64,000 nt of DNA from Paenilisteria riparia FSL S10-1204 (GCF_000525995.1 NZ_AODL01000005.1:28385-92384); one strand, 5' to 3'. Numbered from the stretch's first letter, positions 23,082 through 32,467 are shown. Made by a program: numbers and translations. The notes: generated from the sequence alone by a model not told the origin.

Positions 23082-23242
23082 CAGGCTTTTCTATACAACT
23101 CTGTGAACAAAATAATATATGTTGTTAAAAAGCCTTGATACGACTTGTTCTCCGTGTTTTTCCTTCATCATCCAGCTATTCAAATGGGCTAATTTCCAGT
23201 ACAATAGAGCCATGGGGAGAAAAAATAATGGAGGTAACATAT

Positions 23243-24682
23243 ATGAAAAATTGGATCAAAGTCGCAGGGTTTGCGTCAACAGTAGCCATTTCGATGCTTG
23301 TTTTTCAAGGTCAAGCATCCGCACACGGCTATATCTCAAAGCCAGCAAGCCGTGTCTATCTAGCAAGCCAAGGCATTAACACAAACGTAGGATCAGCACA
23401 ATGGGAACCACAAAGCATTGAAGCACCAAAAGGTTTCCCAGAAAAAGGACCACTTGACGGTCAAATCGCTGGTGGAGGTAAATACAGTCTACTAGACGAA
23501 CAAACACAAAATCGCTGGTCAAAAGTCGACATTCAAAGTGGTAAAACAACTATCGAATGGACACTAACAGCACCACATAAAACAAGCAGTTGGAGCTACT
23601 ACATCACGAAAAACGGTTGGAATCCTAATAAACCACTAACACGTGATCAACTGCAACTTATTACTAAAATTCAAGCAGACGGAACAGCACCGGCTGCAAA
23701 AACATCTCAAGAAATCACCATTCCAGCTGACCACACAGGCTACCATGTCATTTTAGGTGTTTGGGAAATTGCCGATACAGGCAACGCATTTTATCAAGTA
23801 ATCGATGCTAATATCAGTGGCGGAAGTTCCGTTCCCGATACAGAAGCACCAACAAAACCAGCACAACTAGTAACAACCGCACAAACATTTAATGCTATAT
23901 CCCTTAAATGGCAAGCATCAACAGACAATAAAGGCGTATCATCTTACGAAATCTACCGAGATGGCAAATTCATCGGCGAATCAACAACACCGACCTACCA
24001 AGACACAAACCTAGCAGAAAATACAACATACACCTATACCGTTCGTGCCAAGGATTTTGCAGGTAACCGCTCGGAATGGAGTAACAGCGTGCAAGCAAAA
24101 ACAGCAGTCAAACCAGCAACAGACACAGAAAAGCCAACCGCACCAAAAATGCTAATGACTCACGCTCAATCATCTAATACGATTGACCTTTGCTGGCAAG
24201 CCGCATCGGATAATATCGGCGTAGCCTATTACGAAATTTACCGAGATGGCGTCAAAATCAAAACACAAACAGGCGTTATGTTCCAAGATATCAGCCTAAA
24301 GAGCGATACAACATATAACTATCTTGTTTATGCTGTAGACACATCCGGCAATCGCTCTGCCGCAAGTAATTTACTAACAGCTAAAACAAAACCAGCAGAA
24401 GTCATCCCAACAGGCACATGGTCATCCACACATATTTATGTGGCTGGCGATATGGTGACTTACGATAACAAACAATACCGCGCGAAATGGTGGACACTTG
24501 GCAACAAACCAAGCGAAAGCGACGCATGGGAACAAATCGGCGGAGGCATTGCCGACTGGAACAGCACAAAAGCCTACAATGGTGGCGATAAAGTCATATA
24601 TAACGGAAAAACCTACCAAGCTAAATGGTGGATTCGCGGCGAACGTCCGGATGCTTCGATTGTTTGGGAATTGGTGAGATAA
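23243..24682 (+). CDS. Secreted AA10 lytic polysaccharide monooxygenase, chitin type
   Basis: 479-residue secreted copper enzyme that oxidatively cuts crystalline chitin. A Sec signal peptide ends QASA, so that His28 (HGYISKP) becomes the mature N-terminal residue of the copper histidine brace; the second brace His is in TAPHKTSS (about residue 112). Domain order: AA10 (28-190), two fibronectin type III modules (about 205-290 and 300-385), two C-terminal CBM5/12 chitin-binding modules, each with a YxAKWWxxGxxP core (about 390-430 and 435-479). The start at 23243 has AATGGAGG; a longer in-frame extension to 23135 would spoil the signal peptide. Similar in design to the Listeria LPMO Lmo2467 (known), which I recall with one CBM. 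Confidence 0.93.
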   Translation: MKNWIKVAGFASTVAISMLVFQGQASAHGYISKPASRVYLASQGINTNVGSAQWEPQSIEAPKGFPEKGPLDGQIAGGGKYSLLDEQTQNRWSKVDIQSGKTTIEWTLTAPHKTSSWSYYITKNGWNPNKPLTRDQLQLITKIQADGTAPAAKTSQEITIPADHTGYHVILGVWEIADTGNAFYQVIDANISGGSSVPDTEAPTKPAQLVTTAQTFNAISLKWQASTDNKGVSSYEIYRDGKFIGESTTPTYQDTNLAENTTYTYTVRAKDFAGNRSEWSNSVQAKTAVKPATDTEKPTAPKMLMTHAQSSNTIDLCWQAASDNIGVAYYEIYRDGVKIKTQTGVMFQDISLKSDTTYNYLVYAVDTSGNRSAASNLLTAKTKPAEVIPTGTWSSTHIYVAGDMVTYDNKQYRAKWWTLGNKPSESDAWEQIGGGIADWNSTKAYNGGDKVIYNGKTYQAKWWIRGERPDASIVWELVR

Positions 24683-24690
24683 GCTATACA

Positions 24691-24726
24691 AAAAAGGAGC
24701 AGCGTATACATAGCCAGCTCCTTTTT
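24691..24726. terminator. Bidirectional terminator between LPMO and the ArsR gene
   Basis: AAAAAGGAGC (24691-24700) and GCTCCTTTTT (24717-24726) form a 10-bp stem with a 16-base loop, with A and T tracts at the outer ends so that both directions can terminate. Confidence 0.8.
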
Positions 24727-24727
24727 G

Positions 24728-25012
24728 CTATTCCGTTTTGAAAACAGAAAAAAACGCAGGATATTTCTCCAACAACACATGATTCACCGAATAAATATGC
24801 GATGTACCTTCTTTCCGGACGGTAATTAAATCAGCTTCGCGTAACAATTTAATATGGTGGGACATGGTCGATTTAGAAATATCATAACTATCACAGACGA
24901 CGCGTCGCTCGCCTTTTTGCAATAAGCAAAGAAAAATATCGAGACGAATCGGGTCGCCAAGTGCTTGAAATAATAACAATAATTGGTCGGTTGTTAGATT
25001 CTTTTTTTCCAT
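24728..25012 (-). CDS. ArsR-family transcriptional regulator
   Basis: 94-residue winged helix protein: ALGDPIRLDIFLCLLQKGE, then the recognition helix SKSTMSHHIKLLREADLI and the wing VRKEGTSHIYSVN. Two cysteines occur (Cys39 in FLCLL-type context and VVCDS), but no CxC or other classical metal motif is evident, so it may sense redox state or an organic ligand rather than arsenic or zinc. It is transcribed away from a two-gene unit for a monooxygenase and a nitroreductase, whose leader contains a perfect inverted repeat suited to a dimeric regulator. Confidence 0.88.
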   Translation of the reverse strand: MEKKNLTTDQLLLLFQALGDPIRLDIFLCLLQKGERRVVCDSYDISKSTMSHHIKLLREADLITVRKEGTSHIYSVNHVLLEKYPAFFSVFKTE

Positions 25013-25073
25013 AAAAATATCATAGCATAAGGATTATTATTTGCCTATCAAAATGGATTATGTTACAGTGTTG

Positions 25074-25095
25074 TAGTTCGAAAAAAATCGAACTA
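25074..25095. promoter_or_regulatory. Candidate ArsR operator
   Basis: TAGTTCGA (25074-25081) and TCGAACTA (25088-25095) are a perfect 8-bp inverted repeat separated by six A. It lies between the divergent ArsR gene and the ABM monooxygenase gene, just upstream of the latter's ribosome site. Its position suggests repression of the redox pair and perhaps autoregulation. Confidence 0.5.
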
Positions 25096-25122
25096 GTAAA
25101 AAGAGAAAGAAGGGCAAACGAG

Positions 25123-25416
25123 ATGTTAGTCATTCAGGCGAAATTAGAAGTGCAAGAAGGTCAAATCGCGGCGTTTCTCGAAGCGGTCCAGCCGTTAATT
25201 GAAGCATCACGTGCAGAATCAGGCAATATAAGTTACAATCTTACTTGTTCAGTAGAAAATACGACAGAATATTACATGTTAGAAGAATGGGAAGACCTAG
25301 CAGCCATTGACACACATAATAAAAGCAAGCATTTTCAAGACTTTCAAGCAAGCGTGAGAACAATGCTCGCAAGTGCGCCACGTATTCAAGTATTAAGCAC
25401 ATTAGAAGGGAAGTAA
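25123..25416 (+). CDS. Antibiotic biosynthesis monooxygenase (ABM/YgiN-like) domain protein
   Basis: 97-residue dimeric alpha-beta barrel protein: LVIQAKLEVQEGQIAAFLEAVQPLIEASRAESGNISYNL, then EYYMLEEWEDLAAIDTHNKSKHF. This is the ABM domain found in quinol monooxygenases, heme-degrading enzymes and small scavengers. The ATG at 25123 with GAAAGAAGGG is preferred; an in-frame extension to 25060 would cover the inverted repeat. It lies four bases before the nitroreductase gene and downstream of the ArsR operator candidate, so a redox or quinone detoxification role is likely. Confidence 0.85.
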   Translation: MLVIQAKLEVQEGQIAAFLEAVQPLIEASRAESGNISYNLTCSVENTTEYYMLEEWEDLAAIDTHNKSKHFQDFQASVRTMLASAPRIQVLSTLEGK

Positions 25417-25420
25417 TACC

Positions 25421-26050
25421 ATGTTTAAAAATAATGATTTTGAAGATATTATCAAAAACCGTCGTTCCATTCGTACATATGATGCGGACGTAAAAATTAG
25501 CAAAGAAGAAATGGAAGCTATTTTAACAGACGCGATGCGCGCTCCGTCTTCTGTGAACATGCAACCATGGCGATTCGTCGTTGTTGAAAGCCCAGAAGGT
25601 AAAGAAAAATTGCGTCCACTAGTTCGTTTTAATACCCAACAAAATGACACGTCTGCTGCGATGATTGTGATTTTCGGGGATACGAATAGTTTTGAAAATG
25701 GTGAGAAGATTTTCAGTAGCGCAGTGGAACAAGGGTTGATGCCACAAGACGTTAAGGATAAGCAAATGGCGGCTTTAACACCGTATTATGCGAACTCACC
25801 ACGCGAGGAATTGGAACGTGTGAGTATTATTGACGGAAGCCTTGTTGCCATGCAGTTGATGCTAGTGGCGCGTGCATACGGCTATGACACGAATCCAATC
25901 GGTGGATTTGAGCGAAAAGAAGTAGCAGAGGCTTTTGATATGGATACAGAACGTTATGTACCAGTGATGATTGTATCGATTGGGAAAGCAAAAGATACTG
26001 GATATGGTTCGTATCGCTTGAGTACGGAAGATACGGTTTTTTGGAAGTAA
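25421..26050 (+). CDS. Nitroreductase-family flavoprotein
   Basis: 209-residue FMN-dependent NAD(P)H oxidoreductase. Seen: the FMN-binding IKNRRSIRTYDADV, APSSVNMQPWRFVVVE, and the C-terminal GYDTNPIGGFERKEV. Members reduce nitroaromatics, quinones or disulfides. It forms an operon with the ABM protein, under the divergent ArsR regulator. Substrate cannot be told. Confidence 0.9.
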   Translation: MFKNNDFEDIIKNRRSIRTYDADVKISKEEMEAILTDAMRAPSSVNMQPWRFVVVESPEGKEKLRPLVRFNTQQNDTSAAMIVIFGDTNSFENGEKIFSSAVEQGLMPQDVKDKQMAALTPYYANSPREELERVSIIDGSLVAMQLMLVARAYGYDTNPIGGFERKEVAEAFDMDTERYVPVMIVSIGKAKDTGYGSYRLSTEDTVFWK

Positions 26051-26066
26051 AGATAGGTAACAGATA

Positions 26067-26101
26067 TAGTCTGGTTCTCGAGATTGGTGGGAATCAGGCT
26101 A
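26067..26101 (+). terminator. Probable terminator after the nitroreductase gene
   Basis: A 13-bp stem (26067-26079 with 26089-26101) has three G-T pairs and a 9-base loop, followed by TTTATAT. The T tract is weak. Confidence 0.55.
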
Positions 26102-26639
26102 TTTATATGGATTTAATGAACATAATGGACCTATTAATTCCGAAAAATGGTTTTTTGTAAATTTATTTTATGAAGCGTGATTATAAAAAAAAGGCAAGTA
26201 AAATATATCACTAAAAATAATAAATTTCTTTATATCCTTTCAAATAGACTAATGAAACAAAATCGCTATGCACGGCATATTTTTAATAGCTATCGAATAA
26301 AAAATGGTTTCTCCAAGTAAAGTTGCATAGTTATAAAAATTAACGTTTTAAAAGTTACATTTGACAAAAAAATAAGCTTATAATATAGTTTAAAGTAATT
26401 GGTGCGCAGAGTTTTATTTATTATGAGTGTTGGTATATAGCTGTTTATGTGATGTTTTTTACTAGATAGTATATTTTTTAAATAGTTGCAACTTTATAAT
26501 AGTGATTAATATTACTTTGTTATTGTTTCTGCTAACATTTATTAATTTGAAGAGCTCAACAATTAAAAAAATCGAAAATAGATAGGCCGTCTATGGATTA
26601 TTTTACGAACATGACTGACATGTAGAAAAGAGGGCGATA
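26102..26639. other. AT-rich gene-free stretch upstream of the BASS transporter
   Basis: About 540 bases without a supported gene and visibly richer in A and T than the surroundings. It contains a good promoter at 26361-26389 and so implies a leader of roughly 240 bases before the BASS gene. Such a leader could hold a regulatory RNA or only be the scar of an insertion. No known riboswitch was recognised. Confidence 0.5.
26361..26389 (+). promoter_or_regulatory. Promoter, probably of the BASS-SulP-DUF1254 cassette
   Basis: TTGACA (26361-26366), 17 bases, TATAGT (26384-26389). A TATAAT also occurs at 26379-26384 but its spacing is too short. It points towards the gene at 26640. Confidence 0.6.
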
Positions 26640-27536
26640 ATGGAGCAAGTAAATCAAATCTTAGTGGCAGTTCAACCTTATGTTCTGTTGATTTTTGTGT
26701 ATGCAACAATGATTGCAATTGGCTTTACAATTACGATAAAACAATTAATTATATCTTTTAAGCGGCCGTTACCGCTGATTTTGTGTCTTCTTTTTAATAT
26801 TATTGTGGCGCCATTAATTGCTTCGCTAGTGACGAATGGATTGGCGACGTCCTTTGGAAGTAAGTCACAGGCAACGACGATTATAATTGCTGCGGTGCTT
26901 ATCAATTTGTTTGCTGGTGCGCCTGCTGGTATGAAAAACGTACAGCTAGGCGGTGGTGATGGAGCAAGTGCGGTAGCTATGTTGACCTTGCTTTCTATTG
27001 CTGTTGTTATTTTCACACCATTAACAGCGCCATTGTTTTTACCAGGGAATGTGACAATTCCTGTCGCTAAAATCGTCTGGACATTGATTATTTTAGTGGT
27101 TGTTCCACTCGGTATCGGTTTGACACTTAATTCTGTGAAACCAAATATCGCGAAAAAAGCTTTGAAAAGCGTGAACGAAATATCATCAATCAGTATGATT
27201 TTAGTTTTGGTATGCTTCATGCTCCCCAACTTACAAAGCGTTTTTGATACAGGATTTTATGCTTTATCCATTTTTGGGATTATTGTCTTAGCGAATTTCT
27301 TTATCACCTATTTTTGTACGGTGGGAACGATTCAAGATAAAAAAACAGTGTCCTTGTTATCTATGTCTAAAAATTTCGGCGTAGCGCTTTCTGTTGCAAC
27401 AGCAGCATTTGCTTCTTACGATATTATACCCGCGATGATGACGTATGCGATTGTAATGATGATTGCTTGTATCCCAGTGGCGCTTATTTTGAAACATGTG
27501 ACCGGTGAAAAAGTTGTATTGACTAAAAAATCATAG
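26640..27536 (+). CDS. Bile acid:sodium symporter (BASS)-family transporter
   Basis: 298-residue membrane protein with nine or ten hydrophobic segments; the fold and motifs (YATMIAIGFTITIKQ, LINLFAGAPAGMKNVQLGGGDGA and SMSKNFGVALSVATAAF, the last at the position of the family's crossover helix) suit the BASS/SBF superfamily. Members carry bile acids, pyruvate, pantoate, sulfonates or other organic anions with sodium. The start at 26640 has GAGGGCG. It opens a five-gene cassette with short gaps (32 bases to the SulP gene). Substrate unknown. Confidence 0.78.
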   Translation: MEQVNQILVAVQPYVLLIFVYATMIAIGFTITIKQLIISFKRPLPLILCLLFNIIVAPLIASLVTNGLATSFGSKSQATTIIIAAVLINLFAGAPAGMKNVQLGGGDGASAVAMLTLLSIAVVIFTPLTAPLFLPGNVTIPVAKIVWTLIILVVVPLGIGLTLNSVKPNIAKKALKSVNEISSISMILVLVCFMLPNLQSVFDTGFYALSIFGIIVLANFFITYFCTVGTIQDKKTVSLLSMSKNFGVALSVATAAFASYDIIPAMMTYAIVMMIACIPVALILKHVTGEKVVLTKKS

Positions 27537-27568
27537 CGAAAGAATACTACTAAAAAAGGGGATTGGAT

Positions 27569-29228
27569 ATGTTCAAATATATTTTATTATCGTTAGGAGG
27601 TTATAAAGCATCCTATTTACGAAATGATATTATCTCGGGCATTGGTGTGGCGGCACTTAGCATACCTGTTGCGATGGGGTACGCGCAAGTTGCCGGTCTT
27701 CCAGCGATTTATGGATTGTATGCCTCATTTTTACCGGTCCTTGCCTATGTTATTTTTGCCAGTTCCCCGCAATTGATTTATGGTATCGATGCTACAGCAA
27801 GTGCGATTACTGGTTCGATTATTATTGGAACGGTCGGACTAACAGCTGGTTCAAAAGAAGCAATAACTTTGGCACCGATTCTTGCTTTTTTCTGTGCATT
27901 GTTTCTAGTATTGTTTTCTGTACTTAAGCTTGGAAGGTTCGCAAAATATATTTCGGAGCCTGTGCTAAGTGGCTTTATTTCGGGTCTAAGTGTCTCTATT
28001 ATGATTAGCCAAATTCCAAAAATAATTGGTATTAAGTCAAGTGGCGATAGTGTCGTTTCTGACGTGACAAACATTGTGACACATCTACCTAACGTCAATC
28101 TCGTCTCACTGGTGCTTGGGACTGTAGCGATAATACTCATCATCTTTGGGAAAAAAGCGTTACCTAAATGGCCTACAGCGCTTATCGTGCTTATTTTGGG
28201 AACGATGTTATCATACTTCATGGCGCTGAATCAGTATGACGTAGATATTGTTGGAAGTGTTCCGTCAGGCTTTCCATCGCTTCATTTACCGGACTTTTCT
28301 GCTACGACATGGGGGATTAGCATAATTGGTGGACTTGTTTCAGCCATTGCTTGTTTTGCAGGCTCGTTACTTCCGAGTGAAAGTTTTGCGATGCGAAATA
28401 AGTATAAGATTAATGGAAATCGTGAGTTGTTTGCGTACGGTGTGTCGAATTTTGTGGCTTCCTTATCTGGATGTTCACCTACGAGTGCCAGTGTTTCTCG
28501 GACCGCAGCAAATGAACAATTTCATGGGAAGACGCAGCTTGTGTCTATTGTAGCTGCAACGATTATTGCGCTGGTTGTGGCATTTTTTAGTGGATTGCTT
28601 TACTACATGCCACAACCAGTACTTTCGGGAATTGTATTTGCTGCACTGATTGGTATTGTAGATATTTCTATTTTGCGCCATTTGTTTGGTGGTGCGCGCC
28701 GGGAAGCTTACGTTTGGCTTATTTCAGCTGTTGCGACGCTTTTCCTTGGTGTTATCTGGGGGGTATTGCTTGGGCTTATCTTATCCTTTGTAAATGTGAT
28801 TTTACGCTCTATGGCGGCGCCAGCTGCGGAACTAGGAGTTATAGATGGGCGTGATGGCTACTTTGATTTGAAGCGAGGGGCTTCTGTCCACCGGATTCCT
28901 GAAACTGTCATTTACAGATATAGTGGATCGCTTTTCTTTGGTAATATCGATGTATTTACAAGTGAACTTAAACAATTCATTAAGAGCGATACAAAAGTGG
29001 TTATTATTGATGCTAGCGCAATTGTAACGATTGACATGACTGCTTCTGCAACCTTAAAAGAAGTACTCGAATGGTTAGACAGTCAGAAAGTGATATATTA
29101 TTTTGCCAATGTAACTGGGAATTTGAAAGCCAATTTTAAAAAAGCATAAATTAGATTTTCTGATGGAGGATGGTAAAACGAAGAAAACAATACAGGATGC
29201 GCTTCAAAGTTATCAAAATACATTATAA
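27569..29228 (+). CDS. SulP-family anion transporter with STAS domain, apparent +1 frameshift
   Basis: Second SulP protein of the window, not a close copy of the first. The N-terminus YLRNDIISGIGVAALSIPVAMGYAQVAGLPAIYGLYAS and GCSPTSASVSRTAANEQFHGKTQ are diagnostic; about ten to twelve membrane segments are followed by a STAS domain (ETVIYRYSGSLFFGNID; VVIIDASAIVTIDMTAS). The frame as read ends at 29149 within STAS. With one A fewer in the six-A run at 29138-29143 it continues NFKKHKLDFLMEDGKTKKT to a stop at 29226-29228, giving 552 residues, with a complete STAS. The start is the ATG at 27569 with AAAGGGG. The next gene begins 19 bases on. Confidence 0.88.
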
Positions 29229-29247
29229 ACAACTGGAGGCTTTACTT

Positions 29248-30591
29248 ATGATACAAAAACAATTAAACACGACTGAAAAACTTGCCATTGATGCCTATAT
29301 TTATGGTTTTCCGTTACTATTTAATTTGGAACAGATGAAACGTTATGTAGAAGAAGGAATTGGCGCGAATTTAGCAGCACCTTTTAATCATTTTAGTCAT
29401 GCTAAGACGCTAGCCACACCGGATGATACATTTGTTACGATTAATAATGATACGATTTATTCAATGGCGCAACTTGATTTAAGTGTGGGCCCGATTGTGC
29501 TTCATGTTCCTGATGTCGGTGATCGTTACTATGTTTTACAATTTGTAGATGCATGGACGAATAATTTTGCTTATGTTGGAAAAAGAGGAACTGGAACAAA
29601 GGCGGGAGACTTTTATCTCACCCCTCCTGGTTGGAGTGGAACGGTGCCTGAGAATATGAAACAAATCAAAGTGCCAACGCGCCTTGCATCGATTGTTGGG
29701 CGTTGGGTATGCGATGGTGAAGCGGATATTCCGAATGTCTCTGCACTTCAAGATTTGACAACGTTGACTGTGGTTAATGCGGATGTAGCGCCACTAGGGT
29801 TCCCAGAAGTTATCGAAACTATTCCAGAAGAAATTCAATTTTATGAGAAATTACGTGTCGCTATGCATGATTTAGTACCTTCACAGCAAGATGTTAAATT
29901 ACAGCATACGTTTTTACCACTAGGCCTTGCGGAAGGAGAGAAATCACCGTTACTGCACCTAGAAAAAGATGTATATAACGCATTGAAAAATGGCCAGGTG
30001 ATGGGACTTGCGACGATTAAGAAAACATTATTATCGGGTGTTGCAGACAGTGAAAACGGTTGGCGGCTTACATTCCATTCTTTTGACTACAACGCAGATT
30101 TTTTCGAAGTTGGAACAATCAATAGTCCTGAGTGGATTATAGCTGATCGTAAAGTAGCCATTGTAGAGCGAGCGATTGCTGCAATGGGTGGTTTATGGGG
30201 AAATCATGGATATGAAGCGGCGTATGTTGCTACGTGGACGGATGCGGATGAAAAAACATTAAATGGTGCCAATGATTACACATTAACACTAAATCCAGTG
30301 CCGCCAGTTGATGCTTTTTGGTCCATCACGATGTATGATGCACCTGATTTCTATTTAGTAGATAACCCAATTCAACGTTACTCTATTGGTGATAGAACAC
30401 CAGGTATCCAATATGAAGAAGATGGTTCATTAACGATTTATATGTCGGTAGAAGAGCCCAAAGATCCAAAAAAACGAGCGAATTGGTTGCCGACGCCAGC
30501 AGGTGATTTCCGTCCTGTTATGCGAATGTACCAACCAGATAAGAGTGTAATAGCTCGGGAATATCACTTCCCAGCAATCAAGAAAGTATAG
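29248..30591 (+). CDS. DUF1254/DUF1214 domain protein, copy 1
   Basis: 447-residue protein of a family with solved structures but no established activity. N-terminal DUF1254: DAYIYGFPLLFNLEQMKRY, TPDDTFVTINNDTIYSMAQLDLSVGPIVLHVPDV, then YYVLQFVDAW and FYLTPPGW. C-terminal DUF1214: NGANDYTLTLNPVPPVDAFWSITMYDA and the closing REYHFPAIKKV. No signal peptide is seen, whereas many Gram-negative members are exported. The ATG at 29248 with ACTGGAGG is preferred; extension to 29170 would overlap the true end of the SulP gene. It sits between an anion transporter and a small membrane protein, so a role in handling an imported organic anion is possible (inference only). Confidence 0.82.
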   Translation: MIQKQLNTTEKLAIDAYIYGFPLLFNLEQMKRYVEEGIGANLAAPFNHFSHAKTLATPDDTFVTINNDTIYSMAQLDLSVGPIVLHVPDVGDRYYVLQFVDAWTNNFAYVGKRGTGTKAGDFYLTPPGWSGTVPENMKQIKVPTRLASIVGRWVCDGEADIPNVSALQDLTTLTVVNADVAPLGFPEVIETIPEEIQFYEKLRVAMHDLVPSQQDVKLQHTFLPLGLAEGEKSPLLHLEKDVYNALKNGQVMGLATIKKTLLSGVADSENGWRLTFHSFDYNADFFEVGTINSPEWIIADRKVAIVERAIAAMGGLWGNHGYEAAYVATWTDADEKTLNGANDYTLTLNPVPPVDAFWSITMYDAPDFYLVDNPIQRYSIGDRTPGIQYEEDGSLTIYMSVEEPKDPKKRANWLPTPAGDFRPVMRMYQPDKSVIAREYHFPAIKKV

Positions 30592-30621
30592 AACATTTTC
30601 AATAGGTCAGGGGAGAGTAAT

Positions 30622-30969
30622 ATGGCAAAAAAAGGAGCAGTTATCACTAGTTGTGCAGGAGCCATAATTGGTTTGATTGTGGGGATTTGGCTTGTTGTTT
30701 CAGGAGATAATTGGCATGATTATATCCAAACATTTACGTATTTAAGTGGGGTAGTAGGCAATCAATTGGAAGCGTTAGGTTGGATTACCGTAGGTTTTTC
30801 AGCATTGGCGCTAGTAGCTGGGCTTTCTATTCCAAAACGCCCAATGGCTTGGGGACTTCTTCTTTTAGCGATTGGTGTTTTGATGTTTTTCTTTATCGGT
30901 ACAGCTTGGGTCGTATCGGGTATTTTATTAATTATCGGCGGCTTGATGAGCATTTTTAAAAGTGAATAA
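30622..30969 (+). CDS. Small four-helix membrane protein
   Basis: 115 residues with four hydrophobic segments (about 7-27, 53-68, 72-92, 93-111), Gly-rich first and last helices, short loops and a charged C-terminus (SIFKSE). It resembles DUF4064/HdeD-like small membrane proteins in outline only; no family is claimed. It lies between two DUF1254/DUF1214 genes with gaps of 30 and 29 bases, so it belongs to the same transcript and may anchor or serve them. Confidence 0.75.
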   Translation: MAKKGAVITSCAGAIIGLIVGIWLVVSGDNWHDYIQTFTYLSGVVGNQLEALGWITVGFSALALVAGLSIPKRPMAWGLLLLAIGVLMFFFIGTAWVVSGILLIIGGLMSIFKSE

Positions 30970-30998
30970 CAAAAAATGAATCAACAGGAGGAAACAAG

Positions 30999-32405
30999 AT
31001 GGAACAGTCAAAATTTGATACATTACAAGGCATTCAAACAATTGGGGAACTTCCAACTAGGAATTCTATCGCCACATTGTTTGCGGAAATGGATTTTTAT
31101 CAAGCAACGCAGCTTTATTTGTGGGGATTGCCACTTGTGACATTTGCGGAATGGCAACGAATCCATGAAGAAGAATTTGGGGCAACGAGTGGAGACTTAG
31201 TTACTTATGTTGGGTATGAGGATTTGGCGGGAATTATTACGGCGAACGCAACGACACCCTACACCATGGGATTTATTGATCTAGCAAAAACGGGACCAAT
31301 GGTAATTGAAATACCAAAAGGACATATTGCTGGCGGTTTTTCTGATTTTTGGCAGCGTGAAGTTGCTGCAGTCGGAGAAATGGGACCTGATAAAGGACAA
31401 GGCGGTAAGTATATCTTGCTTCCTCCAGGGATGGGTGATAGTGAGGTGTATGCTGCACAAGGATACCATCAAATTCATAGTAAGATGATGAATGCTTTCT
31501 TTGGCTTACGGACACTTGATCCTGATCCGAATGTTTGCAAAGCTTTGGTAGAAAAAGTGAAAATATATCCGTACGCGAAAAAAGATGCAATCCCGCCGAC
31601 ACGTATTTTAACGCCAGCTGGTAAGAAGTATTTTGCTGGTCCTCCAAAAGGAATATTATATTGGGAGCGGCTTCAAAGCATGATTGCAAGGGAATCTGTA
31701 GAAGATCGCGATCGCATTTTTGCGCAATGGTTGGACAACTTAGGAGTTCGCAAAAATGCTTTTAATCCGACACCGCATCAAGTGGATGTTTTGACAGCGG
31801 CTGTAGAAAAGGGTGAGTTGATGGCACAGTCGAATTCTTTTGCAAAACGCATTGCTGGAACGCGTCATTGGGAAGACAAACATTGGGATTATGTCATGAT
31901 TATCCCTGCATCTTCGCAAAGAGGTGAGGACTTTGACTATTTCTTTGAGCGAACTTCTTATTTTTATGAGGCAGTAACATACTCCAAAGCGATGATTTCA
32001 AAAACTCCAAATGTTGGTCAAGCGTATTTGGGAGCGTATACGGATAGTGAAGAGAACTGGCTTGATGGTAGCAAAAACTATATATTGCGCATTCCAGCTA
32101 ATCCTCCAGCAGTTAACTTCTGGTCGATTACGGTATATGATTCTGCAACGCGCTGTTTAATACAAAATGAACAAAAGAATGCAGATATTTCATCACGTAA
32201 AGCGATTGAGGTTAATGCAGATGGCTCTGTCGATATTTATTTTGGGCCAGAAGCGCCTGTGGGTCACGAATCCAATTGGGTACAAACAAACAGAAATGCC
32301 CACTGGTTTACGTATTTGCGTTTGTACGGACCAACAGAGCAGTATTTCGATAAGTCTTGGGAAATGGATGATATTGAAATGATACAGACTGCGGTTATGG
32401 TATAA
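30999..32405 (+). CDS. DUF1254/DUF1214 domain protein, copy 2
   Basis: 468-residue paralogue of the protein two genes upstream, clearly diverged. DUF1254 part: YQATQLYLWGLPLVTFAEWQ, TPYTMGFIDLAKTGPMVIEIPKG, DFWQREVAAVGEMGPDKGQGGKYILLPPG (where copy 1 has FVDAW-NNFAYVGKRG). DUF1214 part: DGSKNYILRIPANPPAVNFWSITVYDS, VDIYFGPEAPVGHESNWVQT and the final LYGPTEQYFDKSW. No signal peptide. The start has CAGGAGG. Last gene of the cassette, followed by a terminator. That two non-identical members are kept together suggests a hetero-oligomer or two successive steps (inference). Confidence 0.8.
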   Translation: MEQSKFDTLQGIQTIGELPTRNSIATLFAEMDFYQATQLYLWGLPLVTFAEWQRIHEEEFGATSGDLVTYVGYEDLAGIITANATTPYTMGFIDLAKTGPMVIEIPKGHIAGGFSDFWQREVAAVGEMGPDKGQGGKYILLPPGMGDSEVYAAQGYHQIHSKMMNAFFGLRTLDPDPNVCKALVEKVKIYPYAKKDAIPPTRILTPAGKKYFAGPPKGILYWERLQSMIARESVEDRDRIFAQWLDNLGVRKNAFNPTPHQVDVLTAAVEKGELMAQSNSFAKRIAGTRHWEDKHWDYVMIIPASSQRGEDFDYFFERTSYFYEAVTYSKAMISKTPNVGQAYLGAYTDSEENWLDGSKNYILRIPANPPAVNFWSITVYDSATRCLIQNEQKNADISSRKAIEVNADGSVDIYFGPEAPVGHESNWVQTNRNAHWFTYLRLYGPTEQYFDKSWEMDDIEMIQTAVMV

Positions 32406-32426
32406 ATGTAGTGGATATTATATAGT

Positions 32427-32467
32427 AAAGCTAGGAATCGGTGAAGAAAAAACTGATTCCTAGCTTT
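32427..32467 (+). terminator. Terminator of the DUF1254 cassette, with an overlapping alternative hairpin
   Basis: AAAGCTAGGAATCGGT (32427-32442) pairs with ACTGATTCCTAGCTTT (32452-32467), followed by TT. A second perfect 12-bp repeat, GGTGAAGAAAAA (32440-32451) with TTTTTCTTCACC (32465-32476), overlaps it and cannot form at the same time. Confidence 0.75.

Noticed and set aside
23135..23242. Longer N-terminus for the LPMO
   Set aside because: Would put 36 residues before the signal peptide and ignores the AATGGAGG site in front of the ATG at 23243.
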